DNA of 64,000 nucleotides from an uncultured Oscillospiraceae bacterium (lineage in GTDB: Bacteria > Bacillota > Clostridia > Oscillospirales > Acutalibacteraceae). Of this stretch, positions 17,086 through 25,794 are shown one piece after another. The DNA lies in assembly GCA_958366985.1 (NCBI GenBank), contig CATXDC010000010.1, positions 36,874 to 100,873 on the forward strand, given 5' to 3'. Both the position numbers and the translations under genes were made by a program. The number at the start of each line of letters is the position of its first letter. Positions within the stretch are counted from its first letter, which is position 1. Under the pieces are notes generated by a model. The model made no database searches. It saw only the letters and a program-made list of their open reading frames with translations, and was not told where the DNA came from.

Positions 17086-18555
17086 ATGAAATTAAGCGAG
17101 CTTATTTCTAAGCTTGACTATGAAGTAATCAGCGGAAGTACGGATATTGAAATATCCGACGTTATTTATGACACAAGACGTCTTGTGCCGAACAGTGCAT
17201 TTGTATGCATCAAGGGTGCCAAGCTTGACAGCCACACTCTTGCCGGTGAAGCAGCAGAAAAAGGCGCAATTGCTATTGTTTGCGAAGATGCTGTTGAGGT
17301 TCCGGATAATGTTACAGTAATTAAAACTAATGATACAAGAACAGCGCTTGCTGAAATGGCAGCGGCCTATTACGGATATCCTGCCGAAAAGCTTGTTACA
17401 ATCGGTGTAACAGGATCAAAGGGCAAGACCACAACCACATATATGATAAAAGCTATTCTCGAAAAGGCAGGTTATAAGACAGGCCTTATCGGAAGTATCG
17501 GCGCCCTTATCGGAGATGAAAAGAAAAAGACAATCAACACAACTCCCGAATCCTATGAGGTTCAGAGACTGTTTAGGGAAATGTATGACGCAGGCTGTAA
17601 ATATGTTGTTATGGAAGCTTCCTCACAGGGACTCATGCTTCGCAGAACTGCCGGCTTTGTATTTGATTACGGTATTTTCCTCAATATTTCCCGTGACCAT
17701 ATAAGTCCTTGGGAGCACAAGAGCCTTGAAGAGTATCTCCACTGCAAGAGTCTTCTTTTAAGACAGTGTAAAGTCGGTGTTGTAAACGGCGATGATCCTC
17801 AGATTGATAAGGTTCTTGAGGGACATACCTGTGATATTGTAAAGTTTGGTTTTGGCGATTTCAACGACATAGTTGTAGATGGCTTTGAAACAGTTATGAA
17901 GCCCGGATACATGGGCGTAAAATACAGCACAAAGGGTAAATATGAGGACGAAATCACCGTAGGTTCTCCCGGTAGATTCAGTATTTATGATTCACTTTCA
18001 GCTGCCTGTGTCTGCCATATGTGCGGAATTGATAAGAGCGTTATTTCCACAGCTCTCGAAGAAATTGAGATAAGAGGCAGAGCGGAAAGAGTTAAAATTG
18101 ATGCTCCCTTTACTGTGCTTCTTGACTTTGCCCATAACGGAATAGGCGTTCAGAACCTTATTTCCGCAGTCAAGGCTTATAATCCCAACCGTATAATCGC
18201 TGTTTTCGGTTCTGACGGAAACCGTACAAAAATCCGCAGAGCCGATGCAGGTGAGATACTGGGCAATATGGCTGATTTCACAATTCTCACTTCAAACTGC
18301 CCGAGATTTGAAAAGGTCGAGGATATAAACAACGAAATCAAAGTGGGTCTTGACAGAACAACCGGCAAATACACTGAGATTGTTGACCGCAGAACCGCTA
18401 TTAAGCACGCTATGAAAATGGCTGAAGAGGGAGATATAATTCTTCTTATCGGTAAAGGTCACTGGGATTATGAAGAAATCAACGGCGTAAAGTATCCCTT
18501 TGATGAAAGAGTTGTTGTAACAGAGCTCTGGGAAGAGATCAAAAACGAAAAATAA
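17086..18555 (+). CDS. MurE-like Mur ligase paralogue with altered amino-acid motif
   Basis: A full three-domain Mur ligase of 489 residues stands alone between terminators. The N-terminal domain has DTRRLVPNSAFVC, the ATP loop is TGSKGKTT (110-117), the lysine expected to be carbamylated is near 221, and the C-terminal domain starts near LLDFAHN. The canonical murE of this window (48875-50314) has DNPR at 395-398, which reads meso-diaminopimelate. Here the same place is SNCPR (403-407), so the acceptor amino acid, and perhaps the UDP substrate, is likely different. It may add another amino acid in cell-wall or secondary metabolism. The start follows AAGGAATGA. Confidence 0.85.
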   Translation: MKLSELISKLDYEVISGSTDIEISDVIYDTRRLVPNSAFVCIKGAKLDSHTLAGEAAEKGAIAIVCEDAVEVPDNVTVIKTNDTRTALAEMAAAYYGYPAEKLVTIGVTGSKGKTTTTYMIKAILEKAGYKTGLIGSIGALIGDEKKKTINTTPESYEVQRLFREMYDAGCKYVVMEASSQGLMLRRTAGFVFDYGIFLNISRDHISPWEHKSLEEYLHCKSLLLRQCKVGVVNGDDPQIDKVLEGHTCDIVKFGFGDFNDIVVDGFETVMKPGYMGVKYSTKGKYEDEITVGSPGRFSIYDSLSAACVCHMCGIDKSVISTALEEIEIRGRAERVKIDAPFTVLLDFAHNGIGVQNLISAVKAYNPNRIIAVFGSDGNRTKIRRADAGEILGNMADFTILTSNCPRFEKVEDINNEIKVGLDRTTGKYTEIVDRRTAIKHAMKMAEEGDIILLIGKGHWDYEEINGVKYPFDERVVVTELWEEIKNEK

Positions 18556-18576
18556 AATAGGTTTATAAAACTTTCA

Positions 18577-18610
18577 CCCGGCAGGAATGAAAATTCCCGC
18601 CGGGATTTTT
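18577..18610 (+). terminator. Terminator after the MurE-like gene
   Basis: CCCGGC and GGAAT pair with ATTCC and GCCGGG (one mismatch, GAAA-type loop), followed by ATTTTT. Confidence 0.88.
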
Positions 18611-18663
18611 CATTTTCCAAACCTGTTTAATCATCTTAAGCGGCGAGAATAACAGTAAAATTA

Positions 18664-18731
18664 ACCGTTCGTGCGCTGTATGATACCATTCGTGCAGAAA
18701 TCCGCTTTTAAAAGGGAAAATGATGTATTAT
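18664..18731 (+). promoter_or_regulatory. LytTR-type direct-repeat operator and promoter, copy 1
   Basis: ACCGTTCGT (18664-18672) and ACCATTCGT (18685-18693) are direct repeats separated by 12 bp, a 21-bp period. The first fits the published LytTR (AgrA/ComE/VirR) consensus [TA][AC][CA]GTTN[AG][TG] at every position; the second has one change. The -10 TATTAT is at 18726-18731 and the matching -35 position (CGCTTT) is poor, as expected for an activator-dependent promoter. It drives the truncated ABC gene. Confidence 0.65.
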
Positions 18732-18754
18732 CACAGTCGAGAGGAGATGAAAGA

Positions 18755-19054
18755 ATGAAAACTCTTGAAAAAGAAAAAACAAAATACTCTTTCTGCCGAA
18801 GTATTAAACATATGCTGGAAATAATGTTTAACGTTAACAGTGAAAATAAAGGAAAACTTGCAGTGACAATTGCTAAAGGAATAATGTCTGTGCTTTTTAT
18901 TCTCCTTGCTTTGACGTTTGTGCTTAAAATAATAATCGACTGTATTGCAGGCAGGGTAGATATAGGAACTGTGTTTGTCGCATTTTTTGTTTTTGTTACT
19001 ATGAACGCTGTTTTACAGGTTATGGCATATAAGAACGAAACAAAGAAACTTTAA
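18755..19054 (+). CDS. Truncated ABC transporter N-terminus (99 residues)
   Basis: This short frame starts with ATG 18755 behind GAGAGGAG and encodes a soluble start (EKEKTKYSF) followed by two predicted membrane helices. It aligns from residue 1 with the first 99 residues of the complete ABC exporter that follows (for example LKIIIDCI and the final YKNE), then stops. The ATPase domain and the other helices are missing. It is either a remnant left by deletion of a full duplicate or a retained small membrane protein. It has a good start and ribosome site and its own operator copy, so expression is plausible. Confidence 0.65.
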   Translation: MKTLEKEKTKYSFCRSIKHMLEIMFNVNSENKGKLAVTIAKGIMSVLFILLALTFVLKIIIDCIAGRVDIGTVFVAFFVFVTMNAVLQVMAYKNETKKL

Positions 19055-19058
19055 AATG

Positions 19059-19126
19059 ACCGTTCGTGCGCTATATGATACCATTCGTGCAGAAATTCAC
19101 TTTTAAAAGAGAAAATAATGTATTAT
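19059..19126 (+). promoter_or_regulatory. LytTR-type direct-repeat operator and promoter, copy 2
   Basis: ACCGTTCGT (19059-19067) and ACCATTCGT (19080-19088), again with a 12-bp spacer, precede TATTAT at 19121-19126. It is the duplicate of the copy at 18664 and serves the intact ABC pair. Confidence 0.65.
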
Positions 19127-19150
19127 CATAGTCGAGAGGAGATGGAAAAT

Positions 19151-20989
19151 TTGAAAACATCAGAAAAGGAAAAAACAAAATATTCTTTTTATCAGAATAT
19201 CAAATATCTTTTGAAAATGACTTTCGATGCTAACATTGAAAGCAAAGTTAAACTTATAATGACCTTTGTTTGCGGAATAATACCGGCTGTTTTTACTCCG
19301 CTGGCAGCAACATTCATACTTAAAATAATAATCGACTGCATTACAGGTGATGCAGATGCAAAAACTCTGCTTATTTCATTTTTCGCTTTTGCAGCCATGA
19401 ATATCATTTTTCAGGCTATGTCATACAAAAACGAAATGGAGCTTATGGCTTACTGGGAGAAATGGCGATTTAGCGTTTTAGGCAATATCATCAGGAAAAA
19501 TCTTTCCGTTAATTATGAAGATATTGAAAGCTATGAAAGCAGAAAAGCGTTTGATAAGGCAGTTGCAAGTATTTATTACGGTGATGTAGGTTTATCAAGG
19601 TTTATCTTTAATATTCAGGCAATAATAGTTGCTATTACCGGAATAGCGGCATTTTTTGCACTTGTAGCCCTGGCAGACCCGTTGATTTTAGCTGTATGTA
19701 TATTCTCGGCAGCAGTCAATTTCATTCTTTGTCTTTTATCGAAAAAAGTATCAATAGAGGAAAGCAGAGAATATTTGATTGCCACCAGAAAAGCAAGATA
19801 TCTTTCCACGGGAAAGGGCGCTGATTTAAAAGCCGCAAAGGATATGAAGATATTCAATGTTGTAAACTGGTTCACTCCTCTTATAGATATGATTATAGGA
19901 GATTATAAAAGGTTTAAGATCAGCACAAATAAAAAGTGTTTTCTTTATGACACGCTTACCTTTGCAGTTTTCCTTGTCCGTGATTTATCGGTTTTTGCAA
20001 TTCTCATAAGCCTTTATTCAAAAGGCAGACTTACGGCGGGAGATTTTGCCTTTTACTATTCGGTAATAAGCGGAGCAAACTCATGGATTTTTCAGGTTGC
20101 TCAGATATGCGGTGAGTTTTATTCAAACCATCTCTATGCCGACGATTACCGCAAATGCGTTGAAAAAGAGGAAGATTTCAGTAATGCAAAGCCGCTTGAA
20201 AAGTTCCCTGAAGAGTGCACTGTGGAATTTGACGACGTAAGCTTTTCTTACGACGGTGTTCATGACGCTGTCTCACATCTTTCCTTTAAAATAGGAGCAG
20301 GTGAGAAAATTGCCATTGTGGGAGCTAACGGAGCAGGTAAAACGACTACTGTTAAACTTCTCTGCGGGCTTTATTCTCCCACCGGCGGCAGAGTACTTAT
20401 AAACGGAAAAAATATAAAGGAAATTGCAAAAGAAGACAGATACAGGCTCTTCTCGGCAGTTTTTCAGGATATATTTACTATGCCTTCATCGATTGAAAGT
20501 AATATCACAATGACCGAGGATAAAGCGGATGAAGAACTGCTTCAAAAATCCATAAAATTTGCAGGGCTTGAGGAAAAAATAGAGGCTCTTCCTGACGGAG
20601 TAAAAACTAAGCTTCATAAGGAAATAAATAAAAACGGTATTGATTTATCGGGAGGCGAAACTCAGAAGCTTCTCTGCGCAAGAGCTATTTATAAACAGTC
20701 ACCCATTATAATTCTCGATGAACCTACGGCGGCTCTTGACCCAATTGCGGAAAATGAGCTTTATATGAAATATGATGAAATCACCAAGGGTAAAACGTCC
20801 TTTTATATTTCCCACCGACTTGCCAGTACAGCTTTCTGTGACAGAATTCTGTTTATGAAAAACGGCTCCATAGTTCAGGAGGGAAGCCACGAACAGCTCA
20901 TGAAAGATAAAGGCGAATACTTTAAGATGTATTCAATGCAGAGCTATTATTATAACGAGGAACCGGCAGGAGGTGAAAACCTTGAGTAA
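19151..20989 (+). CDS. ABC exporter half-transporter, first of a heterodimeric pair
   Basis: A membrane domain with about six helices (residues 20-330) is fused to an ATPase domain. The ATPase has Walker A GANGAGKTTT, Q-loop VFQD, signature LSGGETQK, Walker B IIILDEPTAALDP and switch His in SHRLAS, all intact. The proposed start is TTG 19151, which aligns with ATG 18755 of the truncated copy and sits 9 nt after GAGAGGAG; ATG 19142 is too close to that site. The protein is about 612 residues and overlaps the partner gene by 8 bp. Peptide or lipid export is likely for this architecture; the cargo is unknown. No precursor peptide or modifying enzyme is adjacent. Confidence 0.88.
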   Translation: MKTSEKEKTKYSFYQNIKYLLKMTFDANIESKVKLIMTFVCGIIPAVFTPLAATFILKIIIDCITGDADAKTLLISFFAFAAMNIIFQAMSYKNEMELMAYWEKWRFSVLGNIIRKNLSVNYEDIESYESRKAFDKAVASIYYGDVGLSRFIFNIQAIIVAITGIAAFFALVALADPLILAVCIFSAAVNFILCLLSKKVSIEESREYLIATRKARYLSTGKGADLKAAKDMKIFNVVNWFTPLIDMIIGDYKRFKISTNKKCFLYDTLTFAVFLVRDLSVFAILISLYSKGRLTAGDFAFYYSVISGANSWIFQVAQICGEFYSNHLYADDYRKCVEKEEDFSNAKPLEKFPEECTVEFDDVSFSYDGVHDAVSHLSFKIGAGEKIAIVGANGAGKTTTVKLLCGLYSPTGGRVLINGKNIKEIAKEDRYRLFSAVFQDIFTMPSSIESNITMTEDKADEELLQKSIKFAGLEEKIEALPDGVKTKLHKEINKNGIDLSGGETQKLLCARAIYKQSPIIILDEPTAALDPIAENELYMKYDEITKGKTSFYISHRLASTAFCDRILFMKNGSIVQEGSHEQLMKDKGEYFKMYSMQSYYYNEEPAGGENLE

Positions 20990-22829
20990 TAAACAGGAAA
21001 CAAAAAATAATATACGCTTTGCTTTTAAGATTTTTAAGCAGACCGATAAAAAAGTTATCCCCATAATGCTTTTATACTCTTTTACGACATTTTTGCCCCA
21101 GCTTTCAGCTATTTATTTTTCTGCTAAAATTACTTCAATGTTTTCCGTGGGAGCACCTGCAAATGACATAATGATGAACGCTGTTTTCCTGGCGGTATCC
21201 GTATTTGTTTTTTCTGTTACAAATTCAGCTTTGCAAAAGGAATTCAAAAAACAGATGTCAGTTGTGCAGCTGTCTGAAAATAAAATCCTTACAGAAATTG
21301 TTACAGGAAAAGACTATGCACTGCTGGAAGAGCCGGACTTTCAGGCTGCTCTAAAGCGCTGTCAGACAGAAATAATGTGTAGTGGAGGAATTATTTATCA
21401 TTTTTATGGTTCTCTGCAGTCCATAATAAGCGGAATTTTCGGTCTGGTGTTTTCTGTTATTGCTATTTCACCGGCAATAAAAGGTTTTCTGACATTTGAT
21501 AATTCATCCTTCATTACTTCTTGGAAATTTGCAGTTATCATACTTGCAGTATTTATACTGTGTGCCGTAATAACAGCTCTTGCGGGAGATCGTGCCTCCA
21601 AAAAAAACATAAAAATATGGGAATACTATAACGATATTTTTTCTCGCTTTATGTATTGGTTTGATTTTACAAAGGAGTACAAAAGCGGTAAGGATATAAG
21701 AATTTATAACTCCCAGAAAATGGTTTTAGACGAATACAGTGATTTTAAATTAGGAATGGCAGCTCAGAGAAAAGACTCAGACAAAAAGACAATAGTGGAA
21801 AACTATACAATGAGAATTATGCAGGCAGTTCTCACGTCGATAATATATGGCTTTATCTGTGTGAAAGCTGTTGGCGGACTTATGAGTGTAGACGATATTG
21901 TAAGACTTACAGGAAGTATTCCGATTATTATTGCAAGCGTTACCCAGCTTGGGATGATACCTATGGTGTTAAATTATAATACGGCTACTGCCGGATATAT
22001 GCGTAAGGTTTATGACTATCCCACTGAGAGAAAAATGGGTACTCTTCCTGTTGAAAAAAGAACGGACTGCGATTATGAAATTGAATTTAAAAACGTCAGC
22101 TTTAAATATGCAGGTTCAGATTCCTATGCCCTGAAAGATGTTTCATTTAAATTTAAAATCGGTGAGCACATAGCTTTCGTAGGTCACAACGGTTCGGGAA
22201 AAAGTACTTTCATAAAGCTTTTATGCAGGCTTTATGACCCAACTGAGGGAGAAATTACTCTAAACGGCATAGATATAAGAAAATACGATATCAATGAATA
22301 TATGTCGCTGTTTTCTGTGGTGTTTCAGGATTTTGCCCTTTTCTCAGTTCCTCTTTCGCAGAACGTCACAACTTCAATGGATTATGACAGGGAAAGGCTT
22401 TTCTCAAGCCTTGAAAAATCGGGCGCAGACAAATTTGTAAATGAAATGAAAAACAAGGAAAACACTGTTCTCTACAAGGATTTTGACGATGAAGGAGTTG
22501 AAATTTCAGGGGGAGAAGCTCAGAAGCTTGCAATTTCTAGAGCCCTTTACAGGGACGCACCCTTTGTAGTTCTCGACGAACCTACTGCCGCTCTTGACCC
22601 AATTTCCGAGTTTGAGGTTTACAGCAGATTTAATGAGTTTACAAGCGGCAAAACCGCTATTTATATTTCTCACCGTCTTTCTTCCTGCCGCTTCTGCGAT
22701 AAGATACTTGTATTTGAAAAAGGCCATATAGTTCAGTTCGGTACTCATGAGCAGCTGCTCAGTGATGAAAACGGAATGTACTCAAAGCTTTGGAATTCTC
22801 AGGCTAAATATTATGTTTCTCAGGTGTAA
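20982..22829 (+). CDS. ABC exporter half-transporter, second of the pair
   Basis: This is the same fused architecture as the previous gene. Walker A is GHNGSGKST, signature ISGGEAQK, Walker B VVLDEPTAALDP, and the switch is SHRLSS, so both halves look able to hydrolyse ATP. GTG 20973 lies inside the ribosome site AGGAGG (20968-20973), so TTG 20982, 8 nt downstream, is preferred, giving 615 residues. The overlap with the upstream gene implies coupled synthesis of a heterodimer. A strong terminator closes the unit. Confidence 0.88.
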   Translation: MSNKQETKNNIRFAFKIFKQTDKKVIPIMLLYSFTTFLPQLSAIYFSAKITSMFSVGAPANDIMMNAVFLAVSVFVFSVTNSALQKEFKKQMSVVQLSENKILTEIVTGKDYALLEEPDFQAALKRCQTEIMCSGGIIYHFYGSLQSIISGIFGLVFSVIAISPAIKGFLTFDNSSFITSWKFAVIILAVFILCAVITALAGDRASKKNIKIWEYYNDIFSRFMYWFDFTKEYKSGKDIRIYNSQKMVLDEYSDFKLGMAAQRKDSDKKTIVENYTMRIMQAVLTSIIYGFICVKAVGGLMSVDDIVRLTGSIPIIIASVTQLGMIPMVLNYNTATAGYMRKVYDYPTERKMGTLPVEKRTDCDYEIEFKNVSFKYAGSDSYALKDVSFKFKIGEHIAFVGHNGSGKSTFIKLLCRLYDPTEGEITLNGIDIRKYDINEYMSLFSVVFQDFALFSVPLSQNVTTSMDYDRERLFSSLEKSGADKFVNEMKNKENTVLYKDFDDEGVEISGGEAQKLAISRALYRDAPFVVLDEPTAALDPISEFEVYSRFNEFTSGKTAIYISHRLSSCRFCDKILVFEKGHIVQFGTHEQLLSDENGMYSKLWNSQAKYYVSQV

Positions 22830-22862
22830 TCGGCGAGTATAGATAGCTTAAATCAAAAGTTA

Positions 22863-22900
22863 AACCCGGCAAAAGAATTAACTCCTTTGCCGGGTTTTAT
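22863..22900 (+). terminator. Terminator of the ABC pair
   Basis: AACCCGGCAAA pairs with TTTGCCGGGTT around a 12-nt loop, followed by TT. Confidence 0.85.
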
Positions 22901-22910
22901 ACTGAGTAAG

Positions 22911-22944
22911 TAAAAAGAAAAGATGACCCGAAAAGGTCATCTTT
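22911..22944 (-). terminator. Terminator of the 96-residue hypothetical gene
   Basis: On the minus strand AAAGATGACC pairs with GGTCATCTTT around a 6-nt loop, followed by TCTTTTTA. Confidence 0.8.
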
Positions 22945-22950
22945 AAAAAG

Positions 22951-23241
22951 TTATTTGTTGTTCAGCGCACGCTCAAGCCATATAGAGCCAATATCCATGG
23001 CATTGTAAAGACCGATTTTTTCGCTCTTCTTGATGATTCTGTCATGGGGGCGTGCTTCGGGGTCTGTGCTTAAAAGCTGTACGGTAACCTTGTCAGCAAT
23101 TTCAAGGCCATTAAAGTCTTTAGTGCTGTTAATCTGAAGCATAACTACGAAAGGATCCGCCATATCGCCATAATATATGGTCTTTCCGCTTCTTACCAGA
23201 GGTTTGCCCTTATATGTGAGAAACTTCTTTTTGGCTGCCAT
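22951..23241 (-). CDS. Conserved-looking small protein of unknown function
   Basis: The 96-residue soluble protein starts MAAKKKFLTYKGKPLVR. It has a YYGD segment near residue 23, a beta-rich middle (FVVMLQINS, KVTVQLLST) and a helical C-terminus. It shows no signal peptide or Cys cluster. Good codon use, a ribosome site and its own terminator support a real gene. I do not recognise the family. It is monocistronic and convergent with the ABC pair. Confidence 0.72.
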   Translation of the reverse strand: MAAKKKFLTYKGKPLVRSGKTIYYGDMADPFVVMLQINSTKDFNGLEIADKVTVQLLSTDPEARPHDRIIKKSEKIGLYNAMDIGSIWLERALNNK

Positions 23242-23319
23242 TTATATCACTCCGCTTTCTGTAAATTTTGTAGACTTTTATTTTACCATAAAATATAACT
23301 TATGTCAAAAAAGTCAAAG

Positions 23320-24528
23320 TTACTGTTTTGTCTCAGCCGGAACAGCCTTTCCGCCCTTGCAGGGAAGGGGATAGGGCCAGTTTTTACATAAGTTTTCATA
23401 TCTTTTATATGCTGCTGCAACAGAGTCTGTCCATGAAAGATAAATCTTTTCTCCGGCGTTTTTGCCTACTTCCTTAAGTTTGTCCATATCGGAAATCATA
23501 TCTTCAATAGCTTCGGCGAAATCTACAGCATTTTCTTCTGACAAAAATCCCGTTACGCCTTCTTCAATGCCGTAAGCGGCACTGCTGTTTCTTATGAGAA
23601 GCGATGGACATTCGCAGGCAGCAGCCTCTCTTACAACAAGGCCGTGGGAGTCGAATGTAGATGGGAAAAGAAATGCGTCAGCCATAGAATAATAACATCT
23701 GAGCTTTTCACGGTCGCTGATTTTTCCAGCGTAAATGCATTTTTCACTGATTCCGGATTTATTTATATATTTCTTTATATCCCTTTCGTCAGTGCCTTTT
23801 CCGACCATGACAAATCTGAAATCGAACCCCTTGTCTTTAAGTATTTTAAGAGCATCAACAGTGATTTTAAGATTTTTATACCACATAATGCGTCCGACAA
23901 ATAAAAATACAGGTATTCCGTCAGGAATTTTAAGCTCTTTTCTCAGTTCATTAACTTTGCTTTCATCGGCTTTTCCTCTGGGAAAATCAACGCCGTTGGG
24001 CATGACTATGTATTCTCCCTTATATCCGATTGATTTAAGATTTTCTCCTGCTCCGGGGCTTACTACCCAAACCTCATCCGCAGCTGACATGTTGGTGACA
24101 ATGAATCGCAGGAAGAAATCCTGAAGAGCCTTGGTTGGAACTCGCTTTCTTATATCATAATCGTATTTTGTGTGATAGGTTGCCACAATGGGAATTTTCT
24201 GTCCCTGAGCTATTATCCTGGCAAATTTGCCTGAGGCAATAGGACAGTGAAAGTGCATAAGGTCAAGATTCTTTGACCAGACATATTCCCTTAAACTGTG
24301 ACGGAAAGGCCAGCCGAATTGATACTGTTCTTTTTTGTTAAACTGAAAAGCGTCGTATCTGAACACCTCATAGGGATAGTTATCCTTAACATGGGGAGCT
24401 CTCGGGGTTATAACCATAACATCGCAATGGTTTTTGTGCAGTATATTTGCATAATTGAGAGTAGTTGATGACGTACCGTCTATGGTCGGAGGGAAAGCGT
24501 CATTCATTATAGCTACTTTCAGTTTCAT
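23320..24528 (-). CDS. Glycosyltransferase family 4 (GT-B fold)
   Basis: The 402-residue protein has the N-terminal acceptor domain (DAFPPTIDGTSSTTLNYA, HFHCPIASGKFA) and the C-terminal donor domain (FVGRIMWYKNL, DAFLFPSTFDSHGLVVREAAACECPSL) with the E-x7-E type nucleotide-sugar motif. The opening resembles diacylglycerol glucosyltransferases and related lipid-linked sugar transferases, but the acceptor is not certain. ATG 24528 follows AAAGG at suitable spacing; a TTG two codons earlier is possible. It is a single gene with its own promoter at 24578-24606. Confidence 0.88.
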   Translation of the reverse strand: MKLKVAIMNDAFPPTIDGTSSTTLNYANILHKNHCDVMVITPRAPHVKDNYPYEVFRYDAFQFNKKEQYQFGWPFRHSLREYVWSKNLDLMHFHCPIASGKFARIIAQGQKIPIVATYHTKYDYDIRKRVPTKALQDFFLRFIVTNMSAADEVWVVSPGAGENLKSIGYKGEYIVMPNGVDFPRGKADESKVNELRKELKIPDGIPVFLFVGRIMWYKNLKITVDALKILKDKGFDFRFVMVGKGTDERDIKKYINKSGISEKCIYAGKISDREKLRCYYSMADAFLFPSTFDSHGLVVREAAACECPSLLIRNSSAAYGIEEGVTGFLSEENAVDFAEAIEDMISDMDKLKEVGKNAGEKIYLSWTDSVAAAYKRYENLCKNWPYPLPCKGGKAVPAETKQ

Positions 24529-24577
24529 CGCCAAACCGCCTTTGCAAAATCATTTAACAATATATTCGTTACACTAT

Positions 24578-24606
24578 ATAATACTCCAAATTTCGAATTT
24601 AATCAA
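24578..24606 (-). promoter_or_regulatory. Promoter for the GT4 gene
   Basis: On the minus strand TTGATT (24601-24606), 17-bp spacer, TATTAT (24578-24583). Confidence 0.6.
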
Positions 24607-24675
24607 TTGTTTTTGATTTTTGTTATATATTTTTAATTGAAAGTGAAAAAAATAATATTTTTCCTAATATTTTAG

Positions 24676-24704
24676 TTGCAGTTTTCATTATTTCATTTTA
24701 TAAT
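24676..24704 (+). promoter_or_regulatory. Promoter for hprK
   Basis: TTGCAG (24676-24681), 17-bp spacer, TATAAT (24699-24704). A weaker alternative, TTGACT with TATTAG (24743-24770), lies closer to the gene. Confidence 0.55.
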
Positions 24705-24794
24705 AAAAGCGAATTAACAAACGGTTTAAAGTTAATAGTTAATTGACTTTATTAAATCGAAGCTTATTAGAGTAAATTGAAAGAGGTGGAAAAA

Positions 24795-25760
24795 ATGGCT
24801 GCAAAATATTCGGTATCTCTTGCGAAAATAATAAAGGATCACGGATTTGAAACCCTTTATTTGCCAACGGAACCAACGGATCTGTACATAACCTGCTGTG
24901 ATGTAAACAGACCCGGTCTGATTCTTGCCAGCGCAAATGATTATTTTGATCCGGAAAGAATTCAGTTCTTAGGTTTGGCAGAGATGGCGTTTCTTGAAAA
25001 CCTCAGTCCGGAAAAAAGACTTGAGAGCGTGGAACGGTTTACTTCACAGCGTCCTAGTGCGGTACTTATAACACGAAACCTCAACTGCTTTGATGAGCTT
25101 ATGAACGGATGTAAGAAGTACGGTGTACCTCTTCTGAGAACAGGTGATACTACTTCGAGCATAATGTCAACGCTTATTGCATATCTGAGCGTGGAACTTG
25201 CTCCGAGAATTACACGTCATGGAGTATTGGTTGAAGTATCCGGTGAGGGTGTGCTTATTCTGGGCGACAGCGGAGTAGGTAAAAGCGAAACCGCAGTTGA
25301 GCTCATTAAAAGAGGTCATCGTCTTATTGCCGATGATGCAGTTGAAATAAGGCGTGTATCTAATAAAACGTTAGTTGGTTCTGCTCCTGACAATATCCGT
25401 CACTTTATGGAGCTTAGAGGAATCGGAATAATCAATGCAAGACGTATTTTCGGTATGGGCGCTGTAAAAATGACCGAAAAGATAGATATGGTTATTCAGC
25501 TTGAGCTTTGGGACAGCAATAAGGTATACGACAGAATGGGTATGGAAGATGAGTACTGCTCAATTCTCGACATTGATGTTCCGCAGCTTACAATACCGGT
25601 TAAACCCGGAAGGAACTTGGCTGTTATCATTGAAATAGCGGCAATGAACAACAGACAGAAGAAGATGGGATATAATGCTGCCCGTGAACTTCTTCACCGT
25701 CTTGGAATGGAAGATATTCAGCCGGAACAGGATGAGCTTCTTGTTTGGCAGAATCTTTGA
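24795..25760 (+). CDS. hprK: HPr kinase/phosphorylase
   Basis: HprK phosphorylates Ser46 of HPr in response to glycolytic intermediates and thereby controls carbon catabolite repression in Firmicutes. The 321-residue protein has the Walker A GDSGVGKS (about residue 155) and the signature MELRGIGIINARRIFG. ATG 24795 lies 5 nt after AGAGGTGG, whereas the TTG at 24777 has no such site. It is followed 34 bp later by glucokinase, linking it to sugar use. Confidence 0.96.
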   Translation: MAAKYSVSLAKIIKDHGFETLYLPTEPTDLYITCCDVNRPGLILASANDYFDPERIQFLGLAEMAFLENLSPEKRLESVERFTSQRPSAVLITRNLNCFDELMNGCKKYGVPLLRTGDTTSSIMSTLIAYLSVELAPRITRHGVLVEVSGEGVLILGDSGVGKSETAVELIKRGHRLIADDAVEIRRVSNKTLVGSAPDNIRHFMELRGIGIINARRIFGMGAVKMTEKIDMVIQLELWDSNKVYDRMGMEDEYCSILDIDVPQLTIPVKPGRNLAVIIEIAAMNNRQKKMGYNAARELLHRLGMEDIQPEQDELLVWQNL

Positions 25761-25794
25761 GTTTCGGGGCATAAAACATTAGGAGGTATGAAGA

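Larger units (their letters stand above)
18664..19144 (+). repeat. Tandem duplication (395-bp period) of promoter and ABC gene 5' end
   Basis: The operator, promoter and ribosome site at 18664-18749 recur at 19059-19144 without gaps and with six substitutions by my count. The coding parts that follow keep about half of their residues (51 of 99 by hand alignment). The promoter has therefore been conserved far better than the gene it drives. Confidence 0.85.

Noticed and set aside
17086..18555. Calling the orphan Mur ligase a second ordinary murE
   Set aside because: The acceptor motif DNPR is replaced by NCPR and the gene is outside the dcw cluster, so the usual reaction cannot be assumed.
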